Shown here one piece after another: positions 1-11,226 of a stretch of DNA of 64,000 nt (positions are counted from its first letter, which is position 1; every line of letters begins with the position of its first letter). Both the position numbers and the translations under genes were made by a program. The notes beneath the pieces were generated by a model that had not been told where the DNA came from, did not search any database, and worked only from the letters and a program-made list of their open reading frames with translations. The stretch is from positions 248,001 through 312,000 of the forward strand of contig NC_064229.1 in the NCBI RefSeq assembly GCF_023101765.2. The letters run 5' to 3'. The DNA is from Spodoptera frugiperda. Lineage: Eukaryota; Arthropoda; Insecta; Lepidoptera; Noctuidae.

Positions 1-470
1 TCCATATAATTGTTTTCAAAGTCTGACCATAAATGTGGAAGATAATCCAGGGAACTCCTTAAAAATGAGCAGAATGAGCTCTGCGTTTATGTTGAAGTGA
101 TGCATATTAGCTTATCTTTCTCAGTAGCCATAAAATTCAGGACAGATAGTAGCATATCTGGTATAGAATGATGGGTAGCTTGATGTGCTGTCTGAGTTAC
201 ATGACTGTATATGTAGGTATCTACCTAATCTGTTTGTGTGTTTGACCACTAACTATGTATGTGGCTTATGAACAGGTTACTGTTAGCTGTCGGCTCAGCA
301 GATCATAAGTAAGGGTATCAGGTTCAATATACATTTTAAAATAATGTAATTATGCGTCAATATGGATAGATATTAATATTATTCATTTAAACGGCGCTGT
401 CTCATATGAGCAGCGCGTTTAGTCGACCCATACTCAAATAAGTTATTCACTAAAAATCAAGAAATAAAAA
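1..470. other. AT-rich intergenic stretch, nothing recognised
   Basis: I see no coding region, RNA gene or clear repeat here. It is ordinary AT-rich DNA up to the start of the long inverted repeat. Confidence 0.5.
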
Positions 471-981
471 ACAATTTTAACAAAAAAAAACCGACTTCAA
501 AAAATAAATATTCCAAAACAAATTAATATGCACTAAAAAGTAAAAGAAATAATTGCATATTTTTCAACAACTTAATAGATCAACTAACTTTACTAACTCA
601 TCACACACATTATAATGTAAGTAGGTACAATTATTGTTATTTTTGGAGTCGGTGTCAGCCTAGGAAACGCCAACAACTAGCACAGCACGGGCACGGCACG
701 GGCGGAGTGGTGGTTGAGTACCTACTTACAACTGGTGTAAAACTGTAATGTTTTGTTGTGATAATAGGTAAATAACAAACCTATCTTAGTTGGCTGACAC
801 CGACTCCAGAAATAACAATAATTGTACCTACTTACATTATAATGTGTGTGATGAGTTAGTAAAGTTAGTTGATCTATTAAGTTGTTGAAAAATATGCAAT
901 TATTTCTTTTACTTTTTAGTGCATATTAATTTGTTTTGGAATATTTATTTTTTGAAGTCGGTTTTTTTTTGTTAAAATTGT
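471..981. repeat. Foldback element with 190-bp near-perfect inverted arms
   Basis: The left arm (471-660) and right arm (792-981) are reverse complements over 190 bp with one mismatch seen by eye, separated by a 131-bp GC-richer spacer (661-791). The outer ends read acaattttaac followed by nine A and ccgacttc; the inner ends read ggagtcggtgtcagcc. The ccgacttcaaaaaa terminal motif recurs near 26543 and 35212, so this is probably a mobile foldback or MITE-like element. I found no convincing target-site duplication. A transcript would form a very stable hairpin. Confidence 0.85.
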
Positions 982-1194
982 ATTGCTGACATTTCAATTA
1001 CGGAACTCTTAGAAGCAAGGCACTTGTGACTAACCCAAGACTTTCCTAACAATACGAAATTTTTCTGTACATTTCTCAATACTTTATGGAGAGAAAAAGG
1101 TAGATAATGTATAATTACTAGCATATGATATTTTTTTTCTCTGGATTTTGGGTAATTTTGACATTGAAAATTACGCTTATGGACCCTTGGCTAA
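982..1194. other. Unassigned AT-rich spacer
   Basis: No feature recognised between the foldback element and the first SINE-A copy. Confidence 0.4.
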
Positions 1195-1460
1195 CGTCAC
1201 GCCTTTTATCCGCGAAGGGGTAGGCAAAGATGCACATTACGGCCCGTAATGCCGCTACACAATTTACACTCACTTTTCGCCATTTTTTGTATTATAAGTC
1301 CTATGTAATACGGTACCTATTGCCATATACTGGACATGACTCGAGACTCCCTGCTTCTAGTGAGAGTGAGTGAGAACTTTTCGAAAAACCGTAAAAAGCC
1401 CAGTAATACTTTGCCCGAACCGGGAATCGAACCCGAGACCTCCAGTCCGGCAGTTTCTGT
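1195..1460 (-). repeat. SINE-A copy (tRNA-type B box), reverse orientation
   Basis: Read on the minus strand, this copy has a B-box-like motif (complement of gggaatcgaacccgagacc near 1422-1440). It continues through the family's body to the tail that reads cgtcacgccttttatcc on the plus strand. The same family recurs at 32155, 38235, 50740, 55258 and 63297. A pol III-transcribed SINE is inferred from the B box and dispersion; I did not assign a published family name. Confidence 0.6.
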
Positions 1461-1466
1461 TCCTGA

Positions 1467-2030
1467 TACACAGTGCGAGTGTAAACATAATGAACAATGG
1501 TTATATTATATTACGTACGAAATACAAACTTAGCTTACGTTACAACATCTTTAGTATACGCTATGCCGTAACAATCTTTTATAACATAAGAAAGGAGTAG
1601 CCAAATTCTTACAAGCGTCTATCATGAAACTTATAAAATTCTTATGTTAACTCAAACAACACGAGCTAAACCGTTAAGTCTTACAGAATGAAATTTGGTA
1701 CGAGAAAGGTGGGTGAAACATTCTGGAATTTTCCACGGACAAAACAAATTATATACAGCACTGTGATGGATATTTCTGTAAACAAAACAGCTTGTTGATG
1801 TAAAATGAAAGTAACTTGTTGTTAAGTAAATAACTTCAATTCAATTTCAATATTCCTTCATTCTGTCTGTCTTGTTGGTCGATGTTTATTAAGTTTGACT
1901 GCCGTTTGAACGGTTTTCAGTTTTATTTCTGGGGATGAGCAGGTTTTATTGGATTTCTATATTTTCATAGATTTTATAGTTGTTAAAAAGTAATTTTTGT
2001 ATCCCAATTTCAATATAAACATGAAGCAAG
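1467..2030. other. Unassigned AT-rich stretch
   Basis: Nothing recognised; no credible exon or repeat copy seen. Confidence 0.4.
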
Positions 2031-2303
2031 TAGAAAGAGGACATGCCATAATGTGATGGTACACTATGACAAATAAATGCACTTTACTCAATTATAATTA
2101 TTATAAGTAAAAAGGTGTAGATATGTTATAAGCGCTCAGAAAGTGCCACATTAAGATGTAGACAATTGGCAACGTGTTTGTTATTTGGGACTGCATGTTT
2201 GAAAATAGGATGTGGTTCGTAACGTCTCGCATCTCCTGTAAACTGTTACGCATTGGTTAAAGGGGAGGCCAGTTATGACATCTACTCTTTGTATTTGATT
2301 CAT
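2031..2303 (+). repeat. Dispersed repeat, about 270 bp, matched at 59219-59460
   Basis: Shared blocks include cataatgtgatggtacac, ataagcgctcagaaagt, ggcaacgtgtttgt and ttatgacatct. They occur in the same order on the opposite strand at about 59219-59460, and partly at 50620-50745. Copies are diverged by substitutions and small indels, so this is an old dispersed element of unknown class. No open reading frame or terminal repeat was recognised. Confidence 0.55.
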
Positions 2304-2799
2304 TGATATAATTCTGAAACCTCTTTCAATCTGTTTTACCAAACAACCATTTTTTTTTCCTTTAAATAATTGTTTCTAATCCATATAGTCTTTAACATTC
2401 AAAAATATATCCTAGTCTAATTACAAATAAGATCAAAATACGATACATCACTCTGATGGCCGGATCGTCAAGTAAATAAGTCCTTGTCGGAAACAAGGCC
2501 ACGAGGGGTTTATTGCTCATTTACATTTAATTTTTATTATGTACCGACGTGCTACCGAATGTAGGGAGACTATGAATTAAGATTACGGCCATCTTTAATT
2601 ACTATACTTACTTGTGCTTGTTACCCGTGGCTCTTTTTTGAGAGGAAAATGAGAATATTATTTAATTTCGTTTCATTTTCGTAATGGAGTTTAATTTGTC
2701 GAGAAATAATTAAGTATGCTTAATTTTCCATTGTTTTTGTTCTGGTTGGATGTTATATGAGAATTATCTTTTTCTTTACACGAGCCATATTCAGAAATC
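2304..2799. other. Unassigned stretch
   Basis: AT-rich DNA with no recognised gene or repeat. Confidence 0.35.
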
Positions 2800-2905
2800 G
2801 AATCGGGTCTGGATGTCATGTGCATGTGAAATTGTATGTTTGTAAACGCACCTACAACACAGGAGAAAATCCTAATGTGGGGCAACGTTTTTAAAACAAA
2901 GAAAG
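2800..2905 (+). repeat. SINE-B 3' fragment
   Basis: The segment ggtctggatgtcatgtgcat, followed by a tgtttgtaaacgcacc block and a caggagaaaatccta block, matches the 3' half of the SINE-B copy at 31464-31673. The tRNA-like head is missing. Confidence 0.6.
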
Positions 2906-2964
2906 AAAAAGAAGAAAGAATAAAATGTTTGATTTTCCAAGTTGCACTTACAAATTCTGGATCT

Positions 2965-3060
2965 ATAAGATACTTTTACATGCTGCTCATGATGAAGAAT
3001 CCCTCTGGGACTCAAAACTAATAGAGTTTTTCTCCGTTAATTAACTTGAGTAAACCGTGA
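2965..3060 (+). repeat. Repeat family E fragment
   Basis: The tgctcatgatgaa-gtccctct-gactcgaaac type sequence recurs at 46355-46440 (same strand) and, reversed, near 49735-49790 and 58745-58800. It is a diverged dispersed repeat of unknown class. Confidence 0.45.
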
Positions 3061-3762
3061 TATTTAGTTAATTCAAAATGTACCTTCACAAGTTTTTACC
3101 GAATATAATAATTATAAGTGAATGGAAGAAAACGCAAATATTAATAAAGTATATACTAACTTACATAGTTTCTAAATAATCACAAACATTAATTATTAAC
3201 TTTTATGCAGACCAATAAAAATGTAGTTAAATTTTCAGTTACAAATAGATATAAAAAATTTGAAAAACTGGTCACAATACTGCTTCCAAATAAATTCACT
3301 TCCACTTAACAATTTCCTCTACTTATTGACTCTCCGGCTGATAATGAATTCCGAAATGTTTAATATTCATAATTTTTACAGCCTGAAATACGCGTATTGA
3401 CTTAAATAGATCCTGTTTGCTCATAACTTTTATTGGCGGATTTTGCTTCATTCAGATTTTAGATGTATTTATTAAATCTGTTTCGCCTCTTCTTCGTGCT
3501 AAACGTAGAGTTATGATTATAATTTTTCGGTTAAAATGGTAAAGGATTTCGATTTACTGTTTAATTGAAGATTTTTTATTCTTTTTAAGCGCCCGGTTAA
3601 ATATTATTTACTCTGACGTGCAGTTACAAGTCGAAAAAAATTATATATACACTAAATAAGGAGCAATCGTGTGAATAGAACGAAAAAATCATGCATGTTC
3701 TCTCTGTCACAGCAATACGACTAGACCCGCAAATATGTGTCGCATATGTACGATACAGGTGG
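3061..3762. other. Unassigned AT-rich stretch
   Basis: No supported gene. The short open frame beginning near 3691 overlaps the MITE-like element that follows and is not credible as a gene. Confidence 0.35.
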
Positions 3763-3908
3763 TTAAAGGTACGCCTCCACAGACCCGCATCGTATGCATC
3801 GAACGCAGCACACGCATGGAATTATAGTTTGTCTTGTATAGAAATTCATACAACTGCATCCACTAATCCGCATGTTTGCCGGTCGGCCTGTGGACGCTTA
3901 CATTAATG
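3763..3908. mobile_element. Possible short MITE with TTAA flanks
   Basis: The ends are imperfect inverted repeats: ggtacgcctccacag on the left, and on the right the complement of ctgtggacgcttacat. Both ends sit at TTAA, which could be the target duplication. The interior is GC-richer than the surroundings. The terminal repeats are short and imperfect, so this call is weak. Confidence 0.35.
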
Positions 3909-4362
3909 GGTTAATATCCTACTATTATCGTTAGCTAATAACTTACGGGTCGCTCGTAAGTTGTTAGTTACCACAGGCATTTAATGTGTTACACGTGTGT
4001 CGCCGATCATGGAAGGATTTTTTAATTGTGTGATTATTTTTGAGACCTGTTATAAATTATGTATAGCAGCCACATATTATTATAATCATAATCATATCAT
4101 AATCATAATCATTTATTCATTTAACAAAGTGCACACTAAAATACAAAATTATTTCTTAAAATCTAAACATATGTGCTGACATTATAATTGCCTGAACTAG
4201 GTTGAACCTGTGTCTCAGGCGGAAAAAGAGCTTATATGATAATTTGACAATATAAATTAACAATCTAATATACTAATAATTAAAGAACTAACATCCATTA
4301 AAATACATATTTTTGCTTATACCTAATACCTACATTATTTATTATTGTTTGCATCTGCAGTT

Positions 4363-7299
4363 TTATTTGCACACTGTAAGTAGGTTATCCGTGCGGTCAT
4401 AAGACAGACTTTGCAGATAATTAAAAACACTTTTTCTGCATTTAAAGTAGTTTAGGCTATAAATACTTAGTTCACTATTTAGTTTATTATACAGAAATGG
4501 GCCTAAAAATCTAAAGAATCTATTCGTATACATATATTTAGAGGTGGAGTTTGAACTGCAAACTATATCTTTACGTCTTTTGTTAGTAATGTTAGAATTA
4601 TTGTAGGAAAGCTGAGAGTGTTGTTTTAGTATTACGTGCAAGATAAATAATTGCCTTACAGTTAAAACATTGCAGGATTTATATAACTGATCTGTGGGAA
4701 AGAGGAAAGGATGGAAGTGGGCTACTTTTAAAATTGCTCTCTGGGCTCGTTCGAGGGGAAGCATTGTAGTTTTTGGTGCTCCTCCCCAAGAAGTAATACA
4801 ATATGTAAGGATGGACTGACAGAGGGCCAGATAAATTTGCGTTATTAGCTTAGGGTCTGCGATTGTGCGTAGTTTTTTAAATACAAACATTAATTTCCGT
4901 ACTCTAGACACCAAGCTCTCGATGTGTTGTTTAAAGGAAAGAGTATCGTCAATTATAATACCTAGGTATTTAATGTTATTTGTTTTAAGGACTTTAGGAC
5001 AATGACATGAGTTGATTAAAGGATTACTACATTGATGTGCGTATAGATGGGTGTTAGTATTTTTATTTTGACTTTTGCGCATGGAAAAGTGTATAAATTT
5101 CGTTTTATCAACATTTAGGGTTAGTAGATTGCTTTTGAGCCAGTTAGTGACAACATTAAAACCTTTTTGTGCGCTCTTGTAGAGTTCATCAGTAGTTTTC
5201 GCAGTAAAAATTAGCGCTGTGTCGTCGGCGTATGAAATTATTTTGCCGTTTTCTATATCTAGATTACATAGGTCATTTATGTAGATAAGGAATAGGGTAG
5301 CGGCCAAGATGCTGCCTTGAGGCACACCAAAAGCATGATTTTTCAGGTTATCACTTATGGTCGTATCGATTCTAACGCATTGATGGCGATTATTTAAGTA
5401 ATCTGCTATTAGTTTTAGCTGTGTGCCTCTTATTCCTACAGCCTCTAGTTTGTGTAAAAGCAAGGGAATTGATACAGTATCAAAAGCTTTGGCTAGGTCA
5501 ATGAAGATTGCTAAGCTTTGGTTCCCCTTGCCGAGTTCTTCTGTGACGTAGTCGGTCAGGGTATGTACCGCATTTGCCGTAGATAATTTCGATCTAAATC
5601 CGAATTGCATAGGCGATAGTAGGCCGTGTTTTTCCAGGTAGTTGACTAGTCTAGTGTTAATGATTTTTTCTAGTACTTTGGATATCGAAGGAAGTATTGA
5701 TATCGGTCTATAATTACTTATTAGATCTTTGTTTCCTGATTTGAAAATAGGAATTACTACTGCCTTTTTCAGAAATTCAGGAAATACGCCATTTGAGAGG
5801 CATAGACGAAATATATACGTCAACGGAGGCACCAGAATATGCTTGAACCGTTTTAGTACTTTATTGCTTATGTTATCCCAGCCAACTGCACTATCATCTT
5901 TCAGTCCTGAAATAATTCGCGTGATTTCGTAAGTATCGGGGTCAAGCATAACAAAAGATTTTACACTCACATGTTGAATGCTTGGTGATTGTAAGGCTGT
6001 TGACTGGGGGATCTGTTCGGCAAGGGTTTTTCCTACGTTTACAAAAAAGTTATTTACATTGTTAGCTGACAAAAGCGGTGAAGAATCATTAGACAGTAAA
6101 CTTGAGATTGATTCATGCTGTTTTGATAAATAAGTGACGTTTTTTATGTGTTTCCATAATGATTTGGTATTGTTACCTGCTTTCTGCAATTCATCCTTAT
6201 CATAGTTAGTTTTTAGTCGTTTTAAGAGGTTGTTGCAAAAATTACGATATCTCTTATATGTTATTTGGAGTATCAAGTTATCAGGTGATCGCTTTGTTCT
6301 TTGATGAAGTTTGTCCCTGTGTCTAATACAACGGATGAGGCCGGGTGTGATCCAAGGTTTGATATTATGCATTTTTTTATTGTTTGTCATAATAGTTGTA
6401 TTGTGTAATATTGCTTGCTGGACATTTTTTATTAAGTATGATAAAGATGCATTTGCGTCCACAGTATTATATATTGGACTAAAATCAATGTTGCGTAAAT
6501 CATTTTCAAGTTTGTTTATGTTTAATTTGGACTTTGTCTGTGTTCGATTTGGCTTAGGCGGCATTAAATCTAGTGTTAGTAGGACAGCATGATGATCGGT
6601 GATCGTTGAATTAGTCACAAGTGTTATGTAATATAAACTAGATTTTATCATCATATGATCTAAGCAAGAACCACTCTGATGTGTGGGCAGAGTATGAGCA
6701 GGTAGGAACCCTAGATATGAGCAAAGGTTAAGGTAATTTTGTGTTCCTGCATCACAGTTATTAGAGCCTATGTTTATATTTAGATCACCGGTTAGTATAA
6801 TGTTTTTGAAAGGAGTTAATGCTTCACAAGTCTGGTTTAAGGAATAGAGGAAGGGATCCAGGTTTCTAAAGGAAGGGGATCTATAGATAGCTAATATTGC
6901 TGTAGTATTGCCTATTTTTATAACTAAGCAGTTACATTCTTCTAGGTCTGGTTCTTCGACAGTGATCTGTAATGAGTCCTTGGCATAGACTACGACGCCG
7001 TCGTTTTGATTGTAACTTTTTTTACTACAGTAGGAGTGATATCCGGGAATAAGAGGGAGATTTCCATTGCTGTTTGATAACCAGCATTCTGTTAGCACTA
7101 TTATATCACATGTCAGGTTAAGTCTATGCATGAAAATATTGAAGCTGTCTATATTCTTATATATACTACGAATATTTTGGGTTAGTACTGTTAATGAGTT
7201 TTGAAAGTCAGACAGATGTTGTTTGCAGTCTTCAACATCGCATGCTTTGGTCACAGGTGAGAAACTATTATCTATTTGCGTAATTAAATTGATATCCAT
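4363..7299 (-). CDS. Non-LTR retrotransposon ORF2: endonuclease-reverse transcriptase
   Basis: This uninterrupted 978-residue reading frame encodes the protein that nicks the target and copies element RNA by target-primed reverse transcription. An apurinic-type endonuclease domain lies at about residues 35-245. It has a glutamate at about 71 (ILVL-type TE block), GDLNIN at 171-176, CLDHM at 212-216 and the final DHH at 235-237. The reverse transcriptase spans about 510-780, with NYRPIS at 529-534, FIDLAKAFDTV at 599-609, GVPQGS at 658-663 and the catalytic YADD at 690-693. A thumb-like C-terminal region follows, without a recognised extra domain. ORF2 starts 59 bp downstream of the ORF1 stop, a usual arrangement for such elements. 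All core catalytic residues appear present, so the protein could be functional. Clade assignment beyond Jockey/CR1-like is not certain by eye. Confidence 0.9.
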   Translation of the reverse strand: MDINLITQIDNSFSPVTKACDVEDCKQHLSDFQNSLTVLTQNIRSIYKNIDSFNIFMHRLNLTCDIIVLTECWLSNSNGNLPLIPGYHSYCSKKSYNQNDGVVVYAKDSLQITVEEPDLEECNCLVIKIGNTTAILAIYRSPSFRNLDPFLYSLNQTCEALTPFKNIILTGDLNINIGSNNCDAGTQNYLNLCSYLGFLPAHTLPTHQSGSCLDHMMIKSSLYYITLVTNSTITDHHAVLLTLDLMPPKPNRTQTKSKLNINKLENDLRNIDFSPIYNTVDANASLSYLIKNVQQAILHNTTIMTNNKKMHNIKPWITPGLIRCIRHRDKLHQRTKRSPDNLILQITYKRYRNFCNNLLKRLKTNYDKDELQKAGNNTKSLWKHIKNVTYLSKQHESISSLLSNDSSPLLSANNVNNFFVNVGKTLAEQIPQSTALQSPSIQHVSVKSFVMLDPDTYEITRIISGLKDDSAVGWDNISNKVLKRFKHILVPPLTYIFRLCLSNGVFPEFLKKAVVIPIFKSGNKDLISNYRPISILPSISKVLEKIINTRLVNYLEKHGLLSPMQFGFRSKLSTANAVHTLTDYVTEELGKGNQSLAIFIDLAKAFDTVSIPLLLHKLEAVGIRGTQLKLIADYLNNRHQCVRIDTTISDNLKNHAFGVPQGSILAATLFLIYINDLCNLDIENGKIISYADDTALIFTAKTTDELYKSAQKGFNVVTNWLKSNLLTLNVDKTKFIHFSMRKSQNKNTNTHLYAHQCSNPLINSCHCPKVLKTNNIKYLGIIIDDTLSFKQHIESLVSRVRKLMFVFKKLRTIADPKLITQIYLALCQSILTYCITSWGGAPKTTMLPLERAQRAILKVAHFHPFLFPTDQLYKSCNVLTVRQLFILHVILKQHSQLSYNNSNITNKRRKDIVCSSNSTSKYMYTNRFFRFLGPFLYNKLNSELSIYSLNYFKCRKSVFNYLQSLSYDRTDNLLTVCK

Positions 7300-7358
7300 A
7301 TTATAATAATAACTAGTTGAGAATTAGTTCCTAAGTAATGAAATATTATGTGACGCTC

Positions 7359-8301
7359 TTAGGCGCCTTCATAATCGATCGAGTTTATGTACCTGAATTC
7401 AGCAGCTATCCTAGCCGGGCAATCGATATCTCCGGTTTTATGGTTACCTGGTTTTTTGAAGCGCAGGCACGTGGCACATTTTGGAGAGTCATTTTTCTTG
7501 GTGCATTCCTTGATTGAATGTCCCTCTTCACTACAGTGTCCGCAAACCGGGGCAGTGTTTTTGCATGATTTAGCCGCGTGACCGTACTGTTGACAGTTGT
7601 AACATCTAGTTACTAAAGTGAAGTCTCTCACCGGGCAGGACGTCCAGTTTATAAAAACTCGATCTTGGGTGATGAGGGCTTTTCGTATGACGGCTGATAC
7701 TTCTAAGATCAAGTTATGGTGGTCTGAATCTCTCCTGCCAGATTTGTGGCTCAGCTTTATTGAGGACAAAAATGTATCTCGAGTCATAGATGGGACTTTA
7801 TCGACCATGTTTTGTTCATAGATGCAGCTGTAGACCTCACTTTCTGCCATTGATGAGGGAACTCCTATTATTATTATGCGGGGCTTCCGTTTCTGTGGTT
7901 CGTCGACGGTGAGCCCTGAGTTTGCATGCTGGACAGTTTGCTTCAATTTTTCGAGGTCATCCTTGGTCTCAGTGCTGATAATCACGCCGCCATTTCGGAC
8001 TTTACGGACTCCTCGGACTTTCAATTTCATTTCCTCAGGGCACACGATTTTTTGGACCAGGTTTCTCGTTTCATCGCTCGTCTTTGAGTTATCGCTCGGG
8101 TATATCGCCACTGCACTATGTTGAACTGGACGCACGAAGCTGTTGGACCTTTCTTCACCATGTCAGCAAAGGAAGTGCTTTCAGAAATTGGCTTCGTACA
8201 GGACTCTTTTATTACAGTTTTGATTTCTGTAGCTAGTTTTTCTGTCAGGTCTTGTTTTTCGTTCAGGGCTTGGAGGTAATAGTGTGTTTGTACGGCCTTT
8301 T
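7359..8301 (-). pseudogene. Retrotransposon ORF1 (gag-like, zinc knuckles), truncated and frameshifted
   Basis: This is the nucleic-acid-binding ORF1 partner of the downstream ORF2. The longest open part (7359-8135) ends in three cysteine clusters: CYNCQQYGHAAKSC, CGHCSEEGHSIKEC and a third C..C..H..C group. They are preceded by a region rich in charged residues, like the RRM-like or coiled part of such proteins. Upstream the coding sense continues in another frame, giving EKLATEIKTV and then SFADMVKKG, which should join to NSFVRPVQHS. A one-base indel at about 8140-8150 therefore breaks the frame. The N-terminus is missing because the element stops at 8301 against the Helitron. There is no ATG at 8135; the frame simply runs open there. 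Confidence 0.75.
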
Positions 8302-8560
8302 GTTGCTGACCCAGCGAACTTCGTACCGCCTTAGCGTAGCAATGATGCTCTACTTTATTTTGTGTAGCTGAGCTATTTTAGCTATGAGTACCTATTTAAT
8401 TTGAACTGGAATCTATAATATCCTCCATATAAAAATTAATCCATAGTTCCCTGGTCTCACTATACCTGAAAAGGACTTTACTAATTTAATTAAATAAAAA
8501 ACAAAATATATTTTCATAGTAGGGTTTATTCGATAGGATTCAATAATTTCACTACTATTT

Positions 8561-9835
8561 TTACAAATCGCTATTGAAGAACTTGGCATTTTTAAGTAAA
8601 CACTGAGTTAAATACCACGCGCGCTCTTTATCAATTGTTGGCACATTAAAATGTCCAGCATTTTGTCCTGCAGGCGCCTTATCGGCTCTGATGACAATTT
8701 TGTGATTATCTGATGGCATGCGGTCTAATGCATTTGTGAATAATGCAACTAATTCATTGTGTTGATGGAAAAATGTTTGAAGTTGTTCATCACAATGGAT
8801 CTTTTTACTGAGTTGTTGTGTGCGCAACGCTGATCGACTTCTCTTGCTGAATTGTCCATAAAATATATTTGCAAAAATGTATAGTCTTCAACAGGCACTG
8901 GCAATAAGGAACCTGTTTGATGATATATTTGAATCCCTGAATCTGCAAGAATATAAATATGTATACAGGTAATTGTATAGCAAATTGTACCACCATGTGG
9001 CTCGCAAAATACTGCCACAATACTTTACATCATTTCAAATTAAAACTACTTTTAACCTCGACATTAAACAGCCTTCCACGGCAGCTTTAGGTAGTAGGCT
9101 TTACCAAGAACATCTTGCTCATGCCACTATAAAATACAACATGTTATAAAATGTTGCTGATTAAGTCTTCGGATTATAGACTATTATTATGTATTTGACT
9201 TATTGTTTACAAAATAAACACATCACTGACTCGACATATTTTGCACCAGCTACATGGTTTTAAAACTAAAAAAAAACGTTTGCCATTTACTTACTTACTA
9301 AAAGTAGGCATAAAATTGTCTCGTATAACTTTTGTTGCCCCAAATGATGTCATTTGAAAGCAATTATTGTACTGCTGGATATGAGTCAAAAAATTAACCA
9401 ATGAATGTAGTGGCTCTGGTGGCGGTACCAATGGCGTCAATTTGACTTGGCCGCTGGCGCAACACAATCCAGAGGCTTCATTTTTGAATTTCAATCCCAA
9501 TGTGGACACACAATGTTCATTAGTCCAATAGCAACAATTTGCTCTGAACTGTAATCAATTGCCACATTATAACTGAATGCAGCTTTGTGGGGATTAAACA
9601 CAACATTTCTATCTTGATATCGATTCAGTTCAAGTTCATTTCGCGCTTCGCGTTGCTCATCAGTTTGATTTGCTCTTATATTTCTTTGACTTGCCGTATT
9701 TCGAGTTCTGCGGCCTAAGCTTGTACGTCTGGTTGGTAGCATTGTTAAAAACGAAATTCCAACTGAAAATAAAAAGCTCTCATACATTTTCTGCATAACC
9801 ATGTATACCAAATTGTAGTATTGTGTAGTCACCAA
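8561..9835 (-). pseudogene. Helitron Rep N-terminal fragment in array member 1
   Basis: Pieces on the minus strand match the N-terminal region of the intact Helitron protein at 16451-21042. Examples are FKNEASGLCCASGQVKL, NCFQMTSFGATK, SLLPVPVEDYTFLQIYFMD and HNELVALFTNALDRMPSDNH against the corresponding residues of that protein. The coding sense is broken by a one-base loss near 9496 (after CPHW) and a further frame change near 8820. Between 9298 and 8954 an intron with GT and AG ends interrupts the match; the intact relative has none at this position. There is no nuclease HUH motif and no helicase, so it cannot act alone. It appears to be a relic of a related but distinct Helitron lineage. 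Confidence 0.75.
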
Positions 9836-10337
9836 AAGTTACTAAAAATCAATATGAAGATGTGAACTTACCTTGATTAACAAACACTTATTAGCAAGTA
9901 AAAATCTTCTTAGTCTTTAAAACTCGAAAAAATATTAAGATAATCTTTCAGAAATATTGAAAAATATACATTTAATTTTGCATATTTTAAAAAACGCGCA
10001 ATACGAATGTCAATGTCATTCACACCAATAGACTATATTGAAAGAGCATCGTTTGTTCGAAAACGTGAATAGAAACTTTAATTTACACAAAATAAATTTC
10101 TGAACACACGCGTAACTGTTGATAATTTGTCATTATTTCTGAACGCACGCATAAATATTTGAGGAATTTCTATTAATGCTTAATGCACTTTTCAACATTT
10201 TCAATAGATTAAAAAAAATACAGACAATTGTTTATTCACCCTTTTCATAGTTTATGCATAAATGTCAATCATTATTTACAGAATTTGAATTTAGAAACAA
10301 CAAATATTTGACATGTACAAATGAAAATTTATTGAAT

Positions 10338-11226
10338 CTAGCTTTTGCCCGCGACTTCGTCCGCGTAGTGGTGTTAGTGGTCAAAATGCTGCCGTATGTC
10401 ATCTAAAATGTGAATTACTTGAGAATATGTTACTGTTAGCATTTTTAAAGATATGTATTCCAAAGAAACCACGACCGCCGATTCATCATTTTATAATCAT
10501 GATGAAAAGTAGCCAAGGTTATCTATATTATTATCCTTTAATTTCCTATATATTGCCTATCAATAAAAAAATACATTGTTTCGTTGTTATATTCCAAAAA
10601 AAAAACATTCGTGCAAGCGTAACCTCAACACAAACAGGGTTACTTTCGCATTCATAACATTAGTATGGTAGTAGGGATATTGGCGATTTAAATAAGTATA
10701 TGTGTATTTAAATAAGAATCGAACGCGAGTGAAGCCACAGGCAACGTATTAACGAAAATGACGAATTTTCAAGCAAACATTAATCTCCTCTATCAAACAT
10801 TCTACGCCTTCTACCCTTTTTATTAAAAAGTAGCCTATGTTCTTTCGCTCCTCATTAAGTGTCTAAATACAAAATTTCACTGTTACAGCTTTAAAAATGA
10901 CGAATTTCCATATGACCATTCATCCCCTATTTTTACCCACTCTCCCCTATTTTTTTGCAATAAAAAGTAGCCCATGTTCTTTCGTTCCTCATTAAGTATC
11001 TAAATACAAAGTTTTACTGTTACAGCTTTTAAAATGACGAATTTCCATATGACCATTTATCCCCTATTTTTACCCATTCTCCGCTATTTTTTTGCAATAA
11101 AAAGTATCAAGTAAGGTCTATTCTATCTCAGTACCAAATTTCATCAAAATCGGTTCACTGGTTTAGGCGTGAAAGCGTAATTACAGACAGACAGAGTTAC
11201 TTTCGCATTTATAATATTAGTAGGGA
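10338..11226 (+). repeat. Family F sequence nested in Helitron member 1
   Basis: This segment opens with ctagcttttgcccgcgactt and closes with tttcgcatttataatattag, the same kind of ends seen in family F copies at 26305, 27608, 42070 and 56365. It lies inside the Helitron and is repeated at about 14091-14972 in member 2, so it was present before the two copies separated. Confidence 0.55.
10760..11105. repeat. Tandem repeat, 137-139-bp unit, about 2.5 copies
   Basis: Successive units start with gacgaattt at 10760, 10899 and 11036. Each carries ccatatgaccattcatcccc and the ttcgctcctcattaagt block. The equivalent array in the second Helitron begins at 14511. Confidence 0.8.

Larger units (their letters stand above)
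4080..8301 (-). mobile_element. Non-LTR retrotransposon (Jockey/CR1-like group), 5'-truncated
   Basis: On the minus strand it contains an ORF1 with CCHC zinc knuckles, then an ORF2 with an endonuclease and reverse transcriptase, then a 3' tail of repeated atgatt-type units at about 4080-4115. That order and the short-repeat tail fit the CR1/Jockey group of non-LTR elements (family knowledge). The 5' end is cut off inside ORF1 and joins directly to a Helitron 3' end at 8301/8302. ORF2 is open throughout while ORF1 is frameshifted, so this copy is probably not autonomous, though it is relatively young. Confidence 0.85.

Noticed and set aside
5729..6592. Plus-strand open frames opposite the retrotransposon
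   Set aside because: Antisense shadows of ORF2; no similarity or motifs in that frame.
8749..9018. 89-codon open frame in Helitron member 1 (repeated at 12501-12770)
   Set aside because: Its first third lies in the intron of the Rep relic and only the SLLPVPVED part is real homology, so it is not a separate gene.
10760..11105. Possible regulatory minisatellite or CRISPR-like array in Helitron member 1
   Set aside because: Long, diverged 137-139-bp units inside the Helitron; an ordinary internal tandem duplication.
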